From Oasisia sp. SBJ-2009 (Eukaryota; Annelida; Polychaeta; Sabellida; Siboglinidae), in contig OZ024865.1 in NCBI GenBank assembly GCA_964017155.1, forward strand, positions 13,617,029-13,681,028: 64,000 bases of DNA, in the 5' to 3' direction. Shown one piece after another: positions 55,201 through 63,349 of the stretch. The notes beneath the pieces were generated by a model. It had not been told where the DNA came from. It made no database searches and saw only the letters and a program-made list of their open reading frames with translations. The first letter of the stretch is position 1. Each line of letters starts with the position of its first letter. Both the position numbers and the translations under genes were made by a program.

Positions 55201-58030
55201 GACAGAGAATTTTTTAGAAAAAAGGTATTGTTAGTTATGCCTTAGAAGTGAGTGTAAATTGTGTCACACGTGTGTTTGTACTTTGTAGTCCATTTTATTT
55301 TAGGTCATCAGACACGTTTAAAGTTTGTAAACTGCCTTAACAGTCAACATCCATGTGTCCACCAAAACATGTGACTGGCAATAATTCGGTCCTGCATAAA
55401 GCCCTGTGTCCATGTTACATATTGCCTTGGTCGCCATGTGCATCTTCATACATTAAAAGGCCCACAATTGACCGATCAGTACTTAATTTCTAATGGGAAG
55501 TCTGTTGTGGGAAATTTAAACATCAAAGGGTATCGTGGTTAACTCTGCTCACCCCGGCATTATTGCCGATCAATTTTGTTTTGAAACTGGAAGTTTTGTT
55601 TACCATTTCAACGTGTTGCAGGCAGAATCTTTCAAATTGCAAACATTGTTCCGAGTTTAGTAAACACAAGTTGGCAGGCAGTAAACATTCAACATGCATG
55701 TCTTAGTCATGAAGAACATAATATTAAATGAAAAAATAAAACCTAGGAGCTGATCTTCAAGCTTTAAGTCTATTCTGCTGGATTTTAGTTACCAAAAATT
55801 GTGTTTAGCAATAAGGATCTTGGGCGTTATATTAGCTTCTAGCTGGTTCCAATGAATCTACTGCTGGTTACTAAGTCTAGTAGTGACCAAATAATAAACT
55901 GAAATATTTCTCCTGTCACCTACTGCTCTCAACCAGCATGGTAAATCAAATTGTTGTGGAGTAGAACAAATTTCCTGCATATATGGATAATTCTATTTTA
56001 ATGTCAGTTCATTTCACATATTACATTTTTACTATTATCAGTGCCTTTGATCTGATGTTTTCTCTGGACACATTGTGCTGTATGTGTTGAGTATTACTAT
56101 TCTGTTTGAGTAATTACCATCCTAACCAGCCACGGGTGGTGTTTGACCATTTTACCTGACAGATACTGTACATACACAATGTATGAAATTTTACCAAATT
56201 AATTGTAGTGCTTTGCTCGCGCTACTTGTCGTCGTTGCTATTCACACTGTAACCATGGCAACTGTACAGTCATCCATGCCCCATACAAGGCAACTCCCAG
56301 TGTAAATGTCAGTCCAGCCAGTGCCGAGTATTATCTAGTAATTACTTTCACTTTGCACACATTCTATCATACGTAGTATCAGCTGTGACTCGGCTAAACT
56401 CACATCGTTATATATCAAGACAGGCAACGTGACTGACTGCTGGATAGTTCGCACTGCTATTGATGTAGACAGTGTAACAAGCTGGACTGTAAACATTACA
56501 ATCATGTGGACGTGTAATCCATCTCATCGTGGCAAGTTTACTCTGACAAACTAGGGTCAATGTCCTAGTTAGCGGACAACACTACCAGCCAGACATTTAT
56601 GTAGCATCACACATAGCACCAGTTCTTTAACTCTACAAACTCGTTAACTCGTCACCTGGCAAAACACTTTGACGTCTTGCTGATGTTACTGAGTTACCTA
56701 AATCCCACTAATTCACTTTTTAAAATACTCAGAGCCTTTTGTCTAAACCATCAATCAGTATGTGGTAATCCAACACCGTCTTGGTAAACAAATCCTCACA
56801 ACAAAACCGATCCATGGTATACTGCACATAGCATAAACAGTGCCTGCAACAGCTACTGTAACTACCTGTGTATCAGTTACACATGACAGCAGGTGGATGT
56901 AAACGACTTAACTACCAAGTCGCGGGAAGAAGGCAGTGACCATAGATGATGTCAACGAACAATAGGTGGAGACCGACATTTAGCAGTACATCTGATCTAA
57001 TGTAGTAATATAAAGCATCAGCCACAACTAAAACCATCAGGGCTCAGTGCAAGATAAAAATTATGCATCAGTCATTTTAGGTGAATACATGGATGCATAG
57101 CTTTATGTAGAGACCCGTCCACCCGTCATTAGGACGGGTAAAAACGAATATGGACGGGCAGAAATATGGGTGGACGGGTAAAACAATGGAGAAAAAAGTC
57201 TTCCAAAACCATAGATATTATTAGTTATGCCTTGAAAGTGAGTGTATATGGTGTCATATATGTCAATAATAATAATATGTGTTTGTAGCCCATTCCAGGT
57301 TATCAAGCACATCTGATGTTGTTCGTAAACTAGATTAACAGTTAACATCCATGTGTCCACCAAAACATGTGTGACTGGCAATAATTTTATCCTGCATAAA
57401 GCCCTGCATGGATGTCAACTGATGTACATACATGCCAGTTGAGTTGTGTTTCATAACCTAAAGTAAGGTCCAAACACACATTTACACCCATTTCAAGGTG
57501 TAACTAACAATTTTAATATAAGAAGTAATCTTATTACTTTTACTGGGACTCTTGATAAGCCAAAGGTATCCTTTCCCACATGGCATCTTAAATACCCGAA
57601 AACCTAAAAAAATCTGCTTAAATCTATGATTTTTGAAGACTTTTTTGCACCTTAAATAAATAAATTTGTTTACCTGTCCACTGATATGACCTTGACCGCG
57701 ACCAGCTACACTTGTCTTGTCCCTCTTTGTCCCTGTAGACTTGTCCCCAGGGACATCCTCCATCTGCTCATCTGAGGTCAGTGGGACATCAGCAGGGTGT
57801 AGGACGGGGTCCTTCGCGGTGTTTCCCATCCTCCCTCCCCTTCCGCGTGAACTCCCTCTTCCTCGCTTGCCCCTCCAGCCCCGCACACCCCGGGATGAGA
57901 CAACCCCGCGGGATGAACCCATCCCACGAGACGAACCCGCCCCACGAGGGTTCCCAGCACCCCGGGACGTCCCTGCACCCCGAGACGCCCACCTTGGGCC
58001 TGTTCCCCTCTTGCCACCTCTAACGTCCAT
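34062..58030 (-). CDS. Very large C2H2 zinc-finger, AT-hook and RG-rich protein gene (about 3,098 aa)
   Basis: Eight coding exons join in frame to 9297 nt: 58030-57674, 55013-54671, 54152-54066, 52714-52511, 48761-48075, 43371-42397, 41472-38036 and 37268-34062. Every junction has GT-AG borders and compatible phase (0, 1, 1, 1, 1, 1, 0). In order the protein has an SRG/RG-rich N-terminus (1-80), an AT-hook RGRP (251-254), a second AT-hook RGRP (374-377), RG repeats (about 535-550), three KRKY-type basic repeats (560-884) and Lys-rich and Ser/Thr-rich stretches. It then has four zinc-finger pairs at about 1628-1680, 1740-1795, 2485-2545 and 3032-3085. All eight fingers keep C-x2-C and H-x3/4-H. 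This suggests a nuclear chromatin- or DNA-binding regulator. I do not recognise an orthologue. The ATG follows an acceptor directly, so a noncoding exon, or further coding sequence, may lie upstream. Confidence 0.85.
37269..38035 (-). other. Intron 7 of the zinc-finger gene
   Basis: 767 nt, AT-rich between two GC-rich exons, with no recognisable repeat. Phase 0. Confidence 0.7.
38036..41472 (-). CDS. Zinc-finger gene exon 7 (finger pairs 1 and 2)
   Basis: 3437 nt between GTTGGAGCAG and CGAAAAG|GTAAGG. The 5' two-thirds encodes a Lys/Ser/Thr-rich, probably disordered region with KVKRKYKA- and KRKTYKRR-type basic motifs and a Cys-containing stretch (RVCRPCRVMLVDFLKCLN). Then come FQCNVCAFKTSIRSLMDEH and YTCGHCGEAFTTQNGVVTH (pair 1), an EEEEE spacer, and YQCKRCTYATNSVVTMQRH and LICALCDRAYCRTEHGMTKH (pair 2). 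An alternative acceptor (TTAG|CCCGTG) is less likely because it shifts the phase. Confidence 0.88.
41473..42396 (-). other. Intron 6 of the zinc-finger gene
   Basis: 924 nt, phase 1, no recognised element. Its donor GTGAGT has a second candidate (GCAG|GTAAAC) 12 nt upstream in the same phase, so alternative donor use would add or remove four residues. Confidence 0.6.
42397..43371 (-). CDS. Zinc-finger gene exon 6 (KRKY repeat exon)
   Basis: 975 nt between TGTTGTTGCAG and CTCTCTG|GTGAGT. It encodes an RG patch (RARGRGRGGSNRGSRK), a Lys-rich patch (LKKRKKKKKVYTMRK) and three loose repeats, each ending in a basic KRKY motif (KKVKRKYHRR, KKVKRKYVRK, KPKRKYNWR) with a Ser-rich linker (SSVARSE / SGVARTE). 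Residues about 560-884. Confidence 0.85.
43660..43740. repeat. Purine tract (GA)n/(GAGC)n
   Basis: GAGAGA with GCGAGAGA units, in intron 5 of the zinc-finger gene about 290 nt from the exon 6 acceptor. Confidence 0.85.
45318..46934. mobile_element. DNA transposon-like element with about 80-bp TIRs
   Basis: The ends are inverted copies: CTAGGCTAG, a GGGCCTAAAAT/GTGCCTAAAAT block, then TTTAGCCAATTTGGCT and GGTCAGAAATTT. A third terminus-like start (CTAGGCTAGTGCTGTCGATC) lies inside at 45789, followed by a related but distinct GGCGAAAC palindromic block, suggesting nested insertion. No transposase frame; hAT-like by end sequence, without a clear 8-bp duplication. Confidence 0.6.
47309..47535. 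mobile_element. hAT-like MITE (GACGGGTAAAA family), 3'-truncated copy
   Basis: It begins CATAGCTTTATGCAGAGACC like the copies at 57096 and 59421, with the repeated GACGGGTA motif, but similarity is lost before the right terminus. Confidence 0.6.
47720..47975. mobile_element. hAT-like element (GTACTCGAGTAC family), second copy
   Basis: Aligns with 8161-8395 and ends in GTAATCACTCCATCTCTG, the inverse of the left terminus at 7320. Left part absent. Confidence 0.6.
48075..48761 (-). CDS. Zinc-finger gene exon 5 (AT-hook and RG repeats)
   Basis: 687 nt between TGTGTTTCAG and TACAAG|GTGAGT, phase 1-1. It contains FQRRQRGRPRTRG (AT-hook, 374-377), a run of short repeats (LPSRGSLTIHGSLTGRGPLT), an acidic/Ser stretch (VDLFDGFESSDSASAGG) and the RG array GRGQGRGRGRGRGRL near its end. 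Confidence 0.85.
48785..48823. repeat. Isolated unit of the 37-bp minisatellite next to exon 5
   Basis: TGCTTCAACGACTTATTCCT followed by TCAAGGCGAGTTATTGCTTA is a diverged single unit of the downstream array. It starts about 24 bp from the exon 5 acceptor and is separated from the main array by about 200 bp. It may be the ancestral seed. Confidence 0.7.
49026..51615. repeat. 37-bp minisatellite, about 70 units, in intron 4 of the zinc-finger gene
   Basis: The unit is GAGTTATTGCTTCAATGATG then ACTTATTCCTTCAAGGT. Span divided by unit length gives roughly 70 copies. Variant sites recur (GACTTATT or GACGTATT; CAATGATG, CAAAGATG or CAACGATG; GGTGAG, GATGAG or GGTGGG), so subsets look amplified in blocks. 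The unit does not encode a continuous protein on the coding strand. Confidence 0.97.
52045..52400 (+). mobile_element. CR1-like retrotransposon 3' remnant
   Basis: The plus strand encodes RLRGNQIEEFKILNGYENID and, after a break, RKFSFSERTVNVWNRLSADC, the classic end of a CR1/Jockey reverse transcriptase. The 3' part resembles 29640-30075. It lies in intron 4 of the zinc-finger gene. Confidence 0.7.
52511..52714 (-). CDS. Zinc-finger gene exon 4
   Basis: 204 nt between TTATGATTACAACAG and GCAGCAG|GTTGGT, phase 1-1. It encodes a Ser-rich then basic peptide (CVIRGQSRGRRMARGSRVAR) and ends GRPASAAG. The donor is moderate (GTTGGT). Confidence 0.75.
52715..54065 (-). other. Intron 3 of the zinc-finger gene
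   Basis: AT-rich, with two probable retrotransposon 3' tails on the plus strand: an (ATT)n run near 53115-53140 and AATAAAGGTATTATTATTA near 53990-54010. No exon was recognised. Confidence 0.5.
54066..54152 (-). CDS. Zinc-finger gene exon 3 (AT-hook micro-exon)
   Basis: 87 nt, phase 1-1. It encodes SAMRVIKVIKVVKRVRGRPK followed by QLVKSSS; RGRP at 251-254 is an AT-hook core. The donor TTCCG|GTAAGG is strong. The acceptor could be CCAGAG|AG (phase-compatible) or CCAG|AGAG (not compatible). Confidence 0.72.
54671..55013 (-). CDS. Zinc-finger gene exon 2
   Basis: 343 nt between CAACTTCTTCAG and GATTTG|GTATGT, entering in phase 0 and leaving in phase 1. The peptide is polar, with REQLAAWPGQSASAG, DPSKDPVLDPLTGDSSG and KKTYQKAADVAAMGKRP; no known domain recognised. 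DPVL also occurs in exon 1 (KDPVLHPADVPLTSD), so the two exons may share a short ancestral repeat. Confidence 0.8.
55067..55130 (-). mobile_element. Non-LTR retrotransposon 3' tail
   Basis: On the minus strand it reads GGACAATAAAGTTAAATTGA and ends in ATTG repeats, a common 3' end of invertebrate non-LTR elements. It is a very short fragment. Confidence 0.5.
55143..55406. mobile_element. hAT-like MITE (GACGGGTAAAA family), left end lost
   Basis: It carries the GACGGGTAAAAACCATTGTG motif and the right terminus CCTGCATAAAGCCCTG seen in the complete copy at 57096-57406; the CATAGCTTTATG start is missing. Confidence 0.65.
55505..55790. repeat. Dispersed repeat, copy 2 (related to 26185-26470)
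   Basis: Same family as the repeat in intron 3 of transporter B, same orientation, here in intron 1 of the zinc-finger gene. Confidence 0.7.
55800..57095. other. Intron 1 of the zinc-finger gene, unassigned part
   Basis: Mixed-composition sequence with many GTAAC/GTTAC words. No exon, repeat family or RNA gene recognised. Confidence 0.45.
57096..57406. mobile_element. hAT-like MITE (GACGGGTAAAA family), complete copy with 8-bp TSD
   Basis: 311 bp starting CATAGCTTTATGTAG and ending CTGCATAAAGCCCTG, with perfect flanking CATGGATG duplications (57088-57095 and 57407-57414). The 8-bp duplication and CAGGGCTTTATG terminus fit the hAT superfamily. The interior has several GACGGGTA words and no coding frame. 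Confidence 0.85.
57674..58030 (-). CDS. Zinc-finger gene exon 1 (first coding exon found)
   Basis: 357 nt from ATG to GGACAG|GTAAAC in phase 0. It encodes MDVRGGKRGTGPRWASRGAG, then tandem SRG tripeptides (SSRGMGSSRGVVSSRG), GRGSSRGRGGR and an acidic/polar part ending HISGQ. The acceptor TTTGTATTTTGCAG ends directly at the ATG, so the transcript begins further upstream. Confidence 0.82.
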
Positions 58031-58040
58031 CTGCAAAATA

Positions 58041-59100
58041 CAAACAGACGCCGTCAAAGTCACATCTGTTGTCACAAACAAAGACAGTCAAAATCATCTG
58101 TTGTCACAAACAAAACAGTCAAAGTCATCTGTTGTCACAAACAAAGACAGTCAAAATCATCTGTTGTCACAAACAAAGACAGTCAAAGTCATCTGTTGTC
58201 ACAAACAAAACAGTCAAAGTCATCTGTTGTCACAAACAAAGACAGTCAAAATCGTCTGTTGTCACAAACAAAGACAGTCAAAATCGTCTGTTGTCACAAA
58301 CAAAGACAGTCAAAATCGTCTGTTGTCACAAACAAAGACAGTCAAAATCATCTGTTGTCACAAACAAAGGCAGTCAAAATCATCTGTTGTCACAAACAAA
58401 GACAGTCAAAATCATCTGTTGTCACAAACAAAGACAGTCAAAATCATATGTTGTCACAAACAAAGACAGTAAAAGTCATCTGTTGTCACAAACAAAACAG
58501 TCAAAGTCATCTGTTGTCACAAACAAAAAACAGTAAAAATCATCTGTTGTCACAAACAAAAAACAGTAAAAATCATCTGTTGTCACAAACAAAAACAGTC
58601 AAAGTCACATATGTTGTCACAAACAAAAAACAATCAAAGTCACATATGTTGTCACAAACAGAAAACATTCAAAGTCACATTTGTTGTCACAAACAAAAAC
58701 AGTCAAAGTCATCTGTTGTCACAAACAAAAACAGTCAAAGTCATCTGTTGTCACAAACAAAAACAGTCAAAATCATCTGTTGTCACAAACAAAAACAGTC
58801 AAAGTCATCTGTTGTTACAAACAAAAACAGTCAAAGTCATCTGTTGTCACAAACAAAAACAATCAAAATCATCTGTTGTCACAAACAAAAACAGTCAAAG
58901 TCATCTGTTGTTACAAACAAAAACAGTCAAAGTCATCTGTTGTCACAAACAAAAACAGTCAAAATCATCTGTTGTCACAAACAAAAACAGTCAAAGTCAT
59001 CTGTTGTTACAAACAAAAACAGTCAAAGTCATCTGTTGTCACAAACAAAAACAGTCAAAATCACATCTGTTGTCACAAACAAAAAACAGTCAAAATAATC
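58041..59100. repeat. 32-bp minisatellite, about 33 units, abutting exon 1 of the zinc-finger gene
   Basis: The unit is ACAAACAAAGACAGTCAAAA then TCATCTGTTGTC, with shorter (29-31 bp) variants in the right half. The first, diverged unit starts about 11 bp from the splice acceptor at 58030 and includes its pyrimidine tract on the transcribed strand. Confidence 0.95.
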
Positions 59101-59420
59101 TGCTATCAGAGCTAAATCATGAAGTATCTGAGTTGGGCATTAACAATGTGCAGTCCTCAAGCATCTGCCAAACAATTTGGTTCCCACAATAAAAGTGGGA
59201 TCTAAATATGCCTTAGTAATCAACATTTGAAAATAGATTGCTCTCTGCGATTTGGCATGCTAGTAGTAATGTGCATTTGCCACTGTTGGCAACATCCATA
59301 TGTGCACAATGCACACATCTGGTACTGGACGTCACTCATGGTTTGACAAATTTATATAATTATTACAATCAATGCCATAAGTCCATTGGATCGAACCAAT
59401 TGTTTAATGTCACTAAGCAC

Positions 59421-60308
59421 CATAGCTTTATGCAGAGACCTGTCCACCCGTAATTTGAATGGGTAACAACCATTGTGGACGGGTAGAAATATGGGTAGAC
59501 GGGCGGTGGACGGGTAAAAAATGAAGGAGCAAAAAAGTATTCCAAAACTAGTCTCGCTTAGCCGACTGTCGGTCGGCTGTGGAACTATGCTGAGAAGACA
59601 GTCTGGTTACTTAGTCGGCTTTTGTTTGTTTATCTGCGTGATCTATACAAGGCTGCCACCTCACGGACACTGGTTAATCCTGCTGTAATTTCTATTTTTA
59701 TAAACAACTGCAAATTTTTATTTCTATTTATTTTGTGTTAATATAAGTTTAATTTTGAATAGTTTTTATAATACAGCATTATTTGATAAAAAGGTATCCT
59801 TATTTAATTTGTATGCTATCCGTGTGGGGCTAGACAATGCTGCCACCTCACGGATATTGGTTAATCCTGCCGTAATTCTTATTTTATAAATAACTGTAAA
59901 TTTGAATTTTTACTTACTTTTGTTCAATGTTGAATACTTTTCATAGGATATCATTATCTTGTAAAAGTATATCGTTATTTTAATTTTATTTCATAGTTTG
60001 CCTGAGAGTCAATCAGTGTCTCTACCCTAATCTGGGGTAAGGCCGCCCTGGCGGGTCGAAAATGCAGACCCACTTTTTGCCCAGGGGGGGGGGGGGTTAG
60101 GGGCTTAAAAGTGCTGCCACCTCACGGAGCCTGGGTAACCAAGGCTACTCCAAAACCAGTGGGTGTAAGTGGTGTCACATGTGTGATTGTAGTCCACTTC
60201 AGGTCATCAGACACATTTTAAAGTTTGTAAACTGCCTTAACAGATAACATCCACGTGTCCACCAAAACACGGGTGACTGGCAATAACTTGTTGCTGCATA
60301 AAGCCTTG
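59421..60308. mobile_element. hAT-like MITE (GACGGGTAAAA family) split by a nested element
   Basis: It starts CATAGCTTTATGCAGAGACC and ends GCTGCATAAAGCCTTG. The flanks CTAAGCAC and CTACGCAT match at 6 of 8 bases, a decayed target duplication. Removing the 600-bp insert and one TSD copy leaves about 280 bp, close to the complete copy. Confidence 0.8.
59549..60148. mobile_element. Nested 600-bp MITE with perfect 8-bp TSD
   Basis: Flanked by TCCAAAAC on both sides (59541-59548, 60149-60156). The ends are imperfect inverted repeats (TAGTCTCGCTTAGCC versus TAGCCTTGGTTACCC). It contains a 10-base G run near 60087. A relative lies at 28236-28656. Non-coding. Confidence 0.82.
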
Positions 60309-60414
60309 CTACGCATGGCCAACACTGATCAAAAGGGACACACCCATATCTGATCTGGCAGTCACCCCAGCTATCTCCATATCAAGGCTGTCACACTGAA
60401 CTGACTCCATATTT

Positions 60415-61445
60415 TGGCAGTCATTCACACACTGTTAACGAGTGCTGTTAACGCCATATTTGGGCAGTTACACACTGTTAACAAATGCTGTTAACACCAT
60501 ATTTGGGCAGATGCACACTGTTAACAAGTGGTGTTACACCATATTTGGGCAGATGCACACTATTAATAAGTGGTGTTAACTACATATTTGGGCAGATGCA
60601 CACTATTAACAAGTGGCGTTAACTACATATTTGGGCAGATGCACACTATTAACAAGTGGTGTTAACTACATATTTGGGCAGATGCACACTATTAACAAGT
60701 GGCGTTAACTACATATTTGGGCAGATGCACACTATTAACAGGTGGTGTTAACTACATATTTGGGCAGATGCACACTATTAACAAGTGGTGTTAACTACAT
60801 ATTTGGGCAAATGCACACTATTAATAAGTGGTGTTAACACCATATTTGGGCAGTTACACACTGTTAACAAGTGCTGTTAACACCATATTTGGGCAGATGC
60901 ACACTATTAACAAGTGGTGTTAACTACATATTTGGGCAAATGCACACTATTAACAAGTGGTGATAACTACATATTTGGGCAATTGCACACTATTAACAAG
61001 TGCTGTTAACACCATATTTGGGCAGATGCACACTATTAACAAGTGGTGTTAACTACATATTTGGGCAGATGCACACTATTAACAAGTGGTGTTAACTACA
61101 TATTTGGGCAGATGCACACTATTAACAAGTGGCGTTAACTACATATTTGGGCAGATGCACACTATTAACAAGTGGCGTTAACTACATATTTGGGCAGATG
61201 CACACTATTAACAAGTGGTGTTAACTACATATTTGGGCAGATGCACACTATTAACAAGTGGTGTTAACTACATATTTGGGCAAATGCACACTATTAACAA
61301 GTGGTGTTAACTACATATTTGGGCAAATGCACACTATTAACAAGTGGTGTTAACTACATATTTTGGGAGATGCAAGCGGTGTTAACTACATATTTGGGCA
61401 GATGCACACTATTAACAAGTGCTGTTAACTACATATTTGAGCATC
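60415..61445. repeat. 43-bp minisatellite, main block (about 24 units)
   Basis: The unit is ACATATTTGGGCAGATGCAC then ACTATTAACAAGTGGTGTTAACT. Variants are GTGCTG or GTGGCG for GTGGTG and CACCAT for TACAT. GTTAAC palindromes recur in each unit. Confidence 0.95.
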
Positions 61446-62517
61446 TATACACACTGTAAACCTCATGGATCCTGAAACACGATGTGTCATGCTTTTACAC
61501 TAGTGTGTACAACAATCGCTAGATGTCACTAGTTTTTCGCGGAAACTTTGACAAATTATACCTGGATGTAAACAGGAGACTTACCAACAGTTTGAAACAA
61601 AGTTTACATATCAAGAAAAACGGTACTTTCTAGCAAAATCAAATCAGCAGTCGATCGTAGATGTTTCACTATTCATATTAGCGATGTCCATGAGGAAGTA
61701 TTGTACATAGTTATTTAGTTAGCATATCCAATGATTTGGATGACAATGTGAAGAGCAGCAGCTATGTTGGCAGCTGTCTTTGACATCAGCGATATTTCAT
61801 TCGAATCTGAGCTGTCAAATAATTCCGCATTAGCCAAAAATTTAACTGATTTTGATGTATCTTATCGTCCATCTTGTTTCTTGTCTGGATTGTTGACAGA
61901 AATAATATTCTGATTATTTTCAACATGTTTTGTTGTCACGCAACAGTAATTTTGATGACACAGTGTAGACAATTTATTCTCATTTATACAATATCATTTT
62001 GCTTTGTACTAGCATGTGCTATATTCCACATAGCACTTGTGATGGCAGTGTCATTTGCTGTATGTACTGTTTTAATCCTGTTTTGAGAAAAACAGGACCA
62101 ACTTCCTGGGTGACATACAATAGAACCCAATTGATGTACGAGTGTTAGTTTTTGTGTTACTCATAACTCTTTGACGACACCTTATATCTTGCAATGATAT
62201 AATAATTGATCATTTTAATAATTGCTTATAATTATGGAGGAATCAATAAAACTTATTTACATATATATATATATAATTATATATACATATATAATTATAT
62301 ATACATATATTATATTGTCAGCCATCTAATTTTTTTTATATATGTCAATTAAAAATTAATTAATTTCAGTTAGTCATACAACAATGATGTGTACATCATT
62401 GTATAGATAATGTCTTTCTGGTTCAGATTATGTACACTTTTATATAATTGTGATGAACAGTTTTTACGATACGGTTCATTATGTGAACCCAAGTCTGGTC
62501 ATAGTGTTGAGACCTTC
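61446..62517. other. Unique sequence splitting the 43-bp minisatellite
   Basis: About 1.07 kb without repeat units; it includes a TA-rich patch near 62260-62310. A hydrophobic frame at 61874-62086 has no other support. It is either an insertion into the array or old sequence between two arrays. Confidence 0.5.
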
Positions 62518-62765
62518 AGAGGTTAACAAGTGCTGTTAATTTGGGCAGATGCACATGATTAACAAGTGCTGTTAACTCCATATTTGGGCAGATGCACACT
62601 ATTAGTATTAACAAGTGCTGTTAACTACACATTTGGTCAGATGCACACTATTAACAAGTGGTGTTAACTCCATATTTGGGCAGATGCACACTATTAACAA
62701 ATGCTGTTAACTCCATATTTGGGCAGATGCACAATGTTAGCTCCATATTTGGAGAGTCACACAGG
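62518..62765. repeat. 43-bp minisatellite, second block (about 5 units)
   Basis: Same unit as the main block, more diverged, with CTCCAT in place of CTACAT in most units. Confidence 0.9.
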
Positions 62766-62769
62766 GCCA

Positions 62770-63349
62770 AATGTGTGTCTGGATTCTGGAGATATCAGTA
62801 GATCATAATGAATCGAGTAGCTTGTTAATCTGACTTAATCATGGATGAGTTTGGAAGGGCGACATTCAAATTTATCAATACTCAACACACTTGCAGCTGA
62901 TCAATGCTTACCATATATGGCACAACTGACTGAAGGACAATTTAGGTTAATTAACAATTAATGATTCCCTGAGAAATTGAGTGGGTGCCTAGCAACAATG
63001 GTTTTACTGGATGGTTCTTGGCATTTTGTGCATATGATGGGGTTTGGGGCACTTTGTGTGCACAGTGGAACTGGGAGTATGTCACATGCATTTTATTATC
63101 TTATAATATAGGCTTGGGCAAGGATTTGTTGAAAGCACAATTTTCAGGATTAGATATAACATCTGTATTTATGTGTAAATCTGCATAAAACACGCAGAGA
63201 GACAGGTAATGTGTGCCAACATTTTTTGGACTAGGTTTAGCATCTTCTAAAATATAGGCCTGGGCAAGGAATTTATTATAAAATGCCGTTTTTGACTTAA
63301 CACAACTTTTTAACTTATTACTAGAATAACTCAATATTACATGCATACC
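62770..63349. other. Upstream flank, nothing recognised
   Basis: No coding exon or repeat family seen. The start of the zinc-finger transcript may lie here or beyond the window. Confidence 0.4.

Noticed and set aside
58041..59192. 300-, 193-, 155- and 144-codon frames with a 32-residue repeat
   Set aside because: The 32-bp minisatellite has no stop codon in any plus frame, so long repeats of ICCHKQ/SSVVTN/NHLLSQ type arise automatically in all three frames. There is no start context or splice support, and the array is intronic or upstream of a minus-strand gene.
61874..62086. 70-codon hydrophobic frame
   Set aside because: AT-rich sequence readily gives Ile/Phe/Val-rich frames; no splice sites, promoter or similarity support it.
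49026..62765. Regular repeats as a CRISPR array
   Set aside because: The units are contiguous with no variable spacers, the DNA is clearly animal nuclear with introns, and no cas-like genes are present. They are minisatellites.
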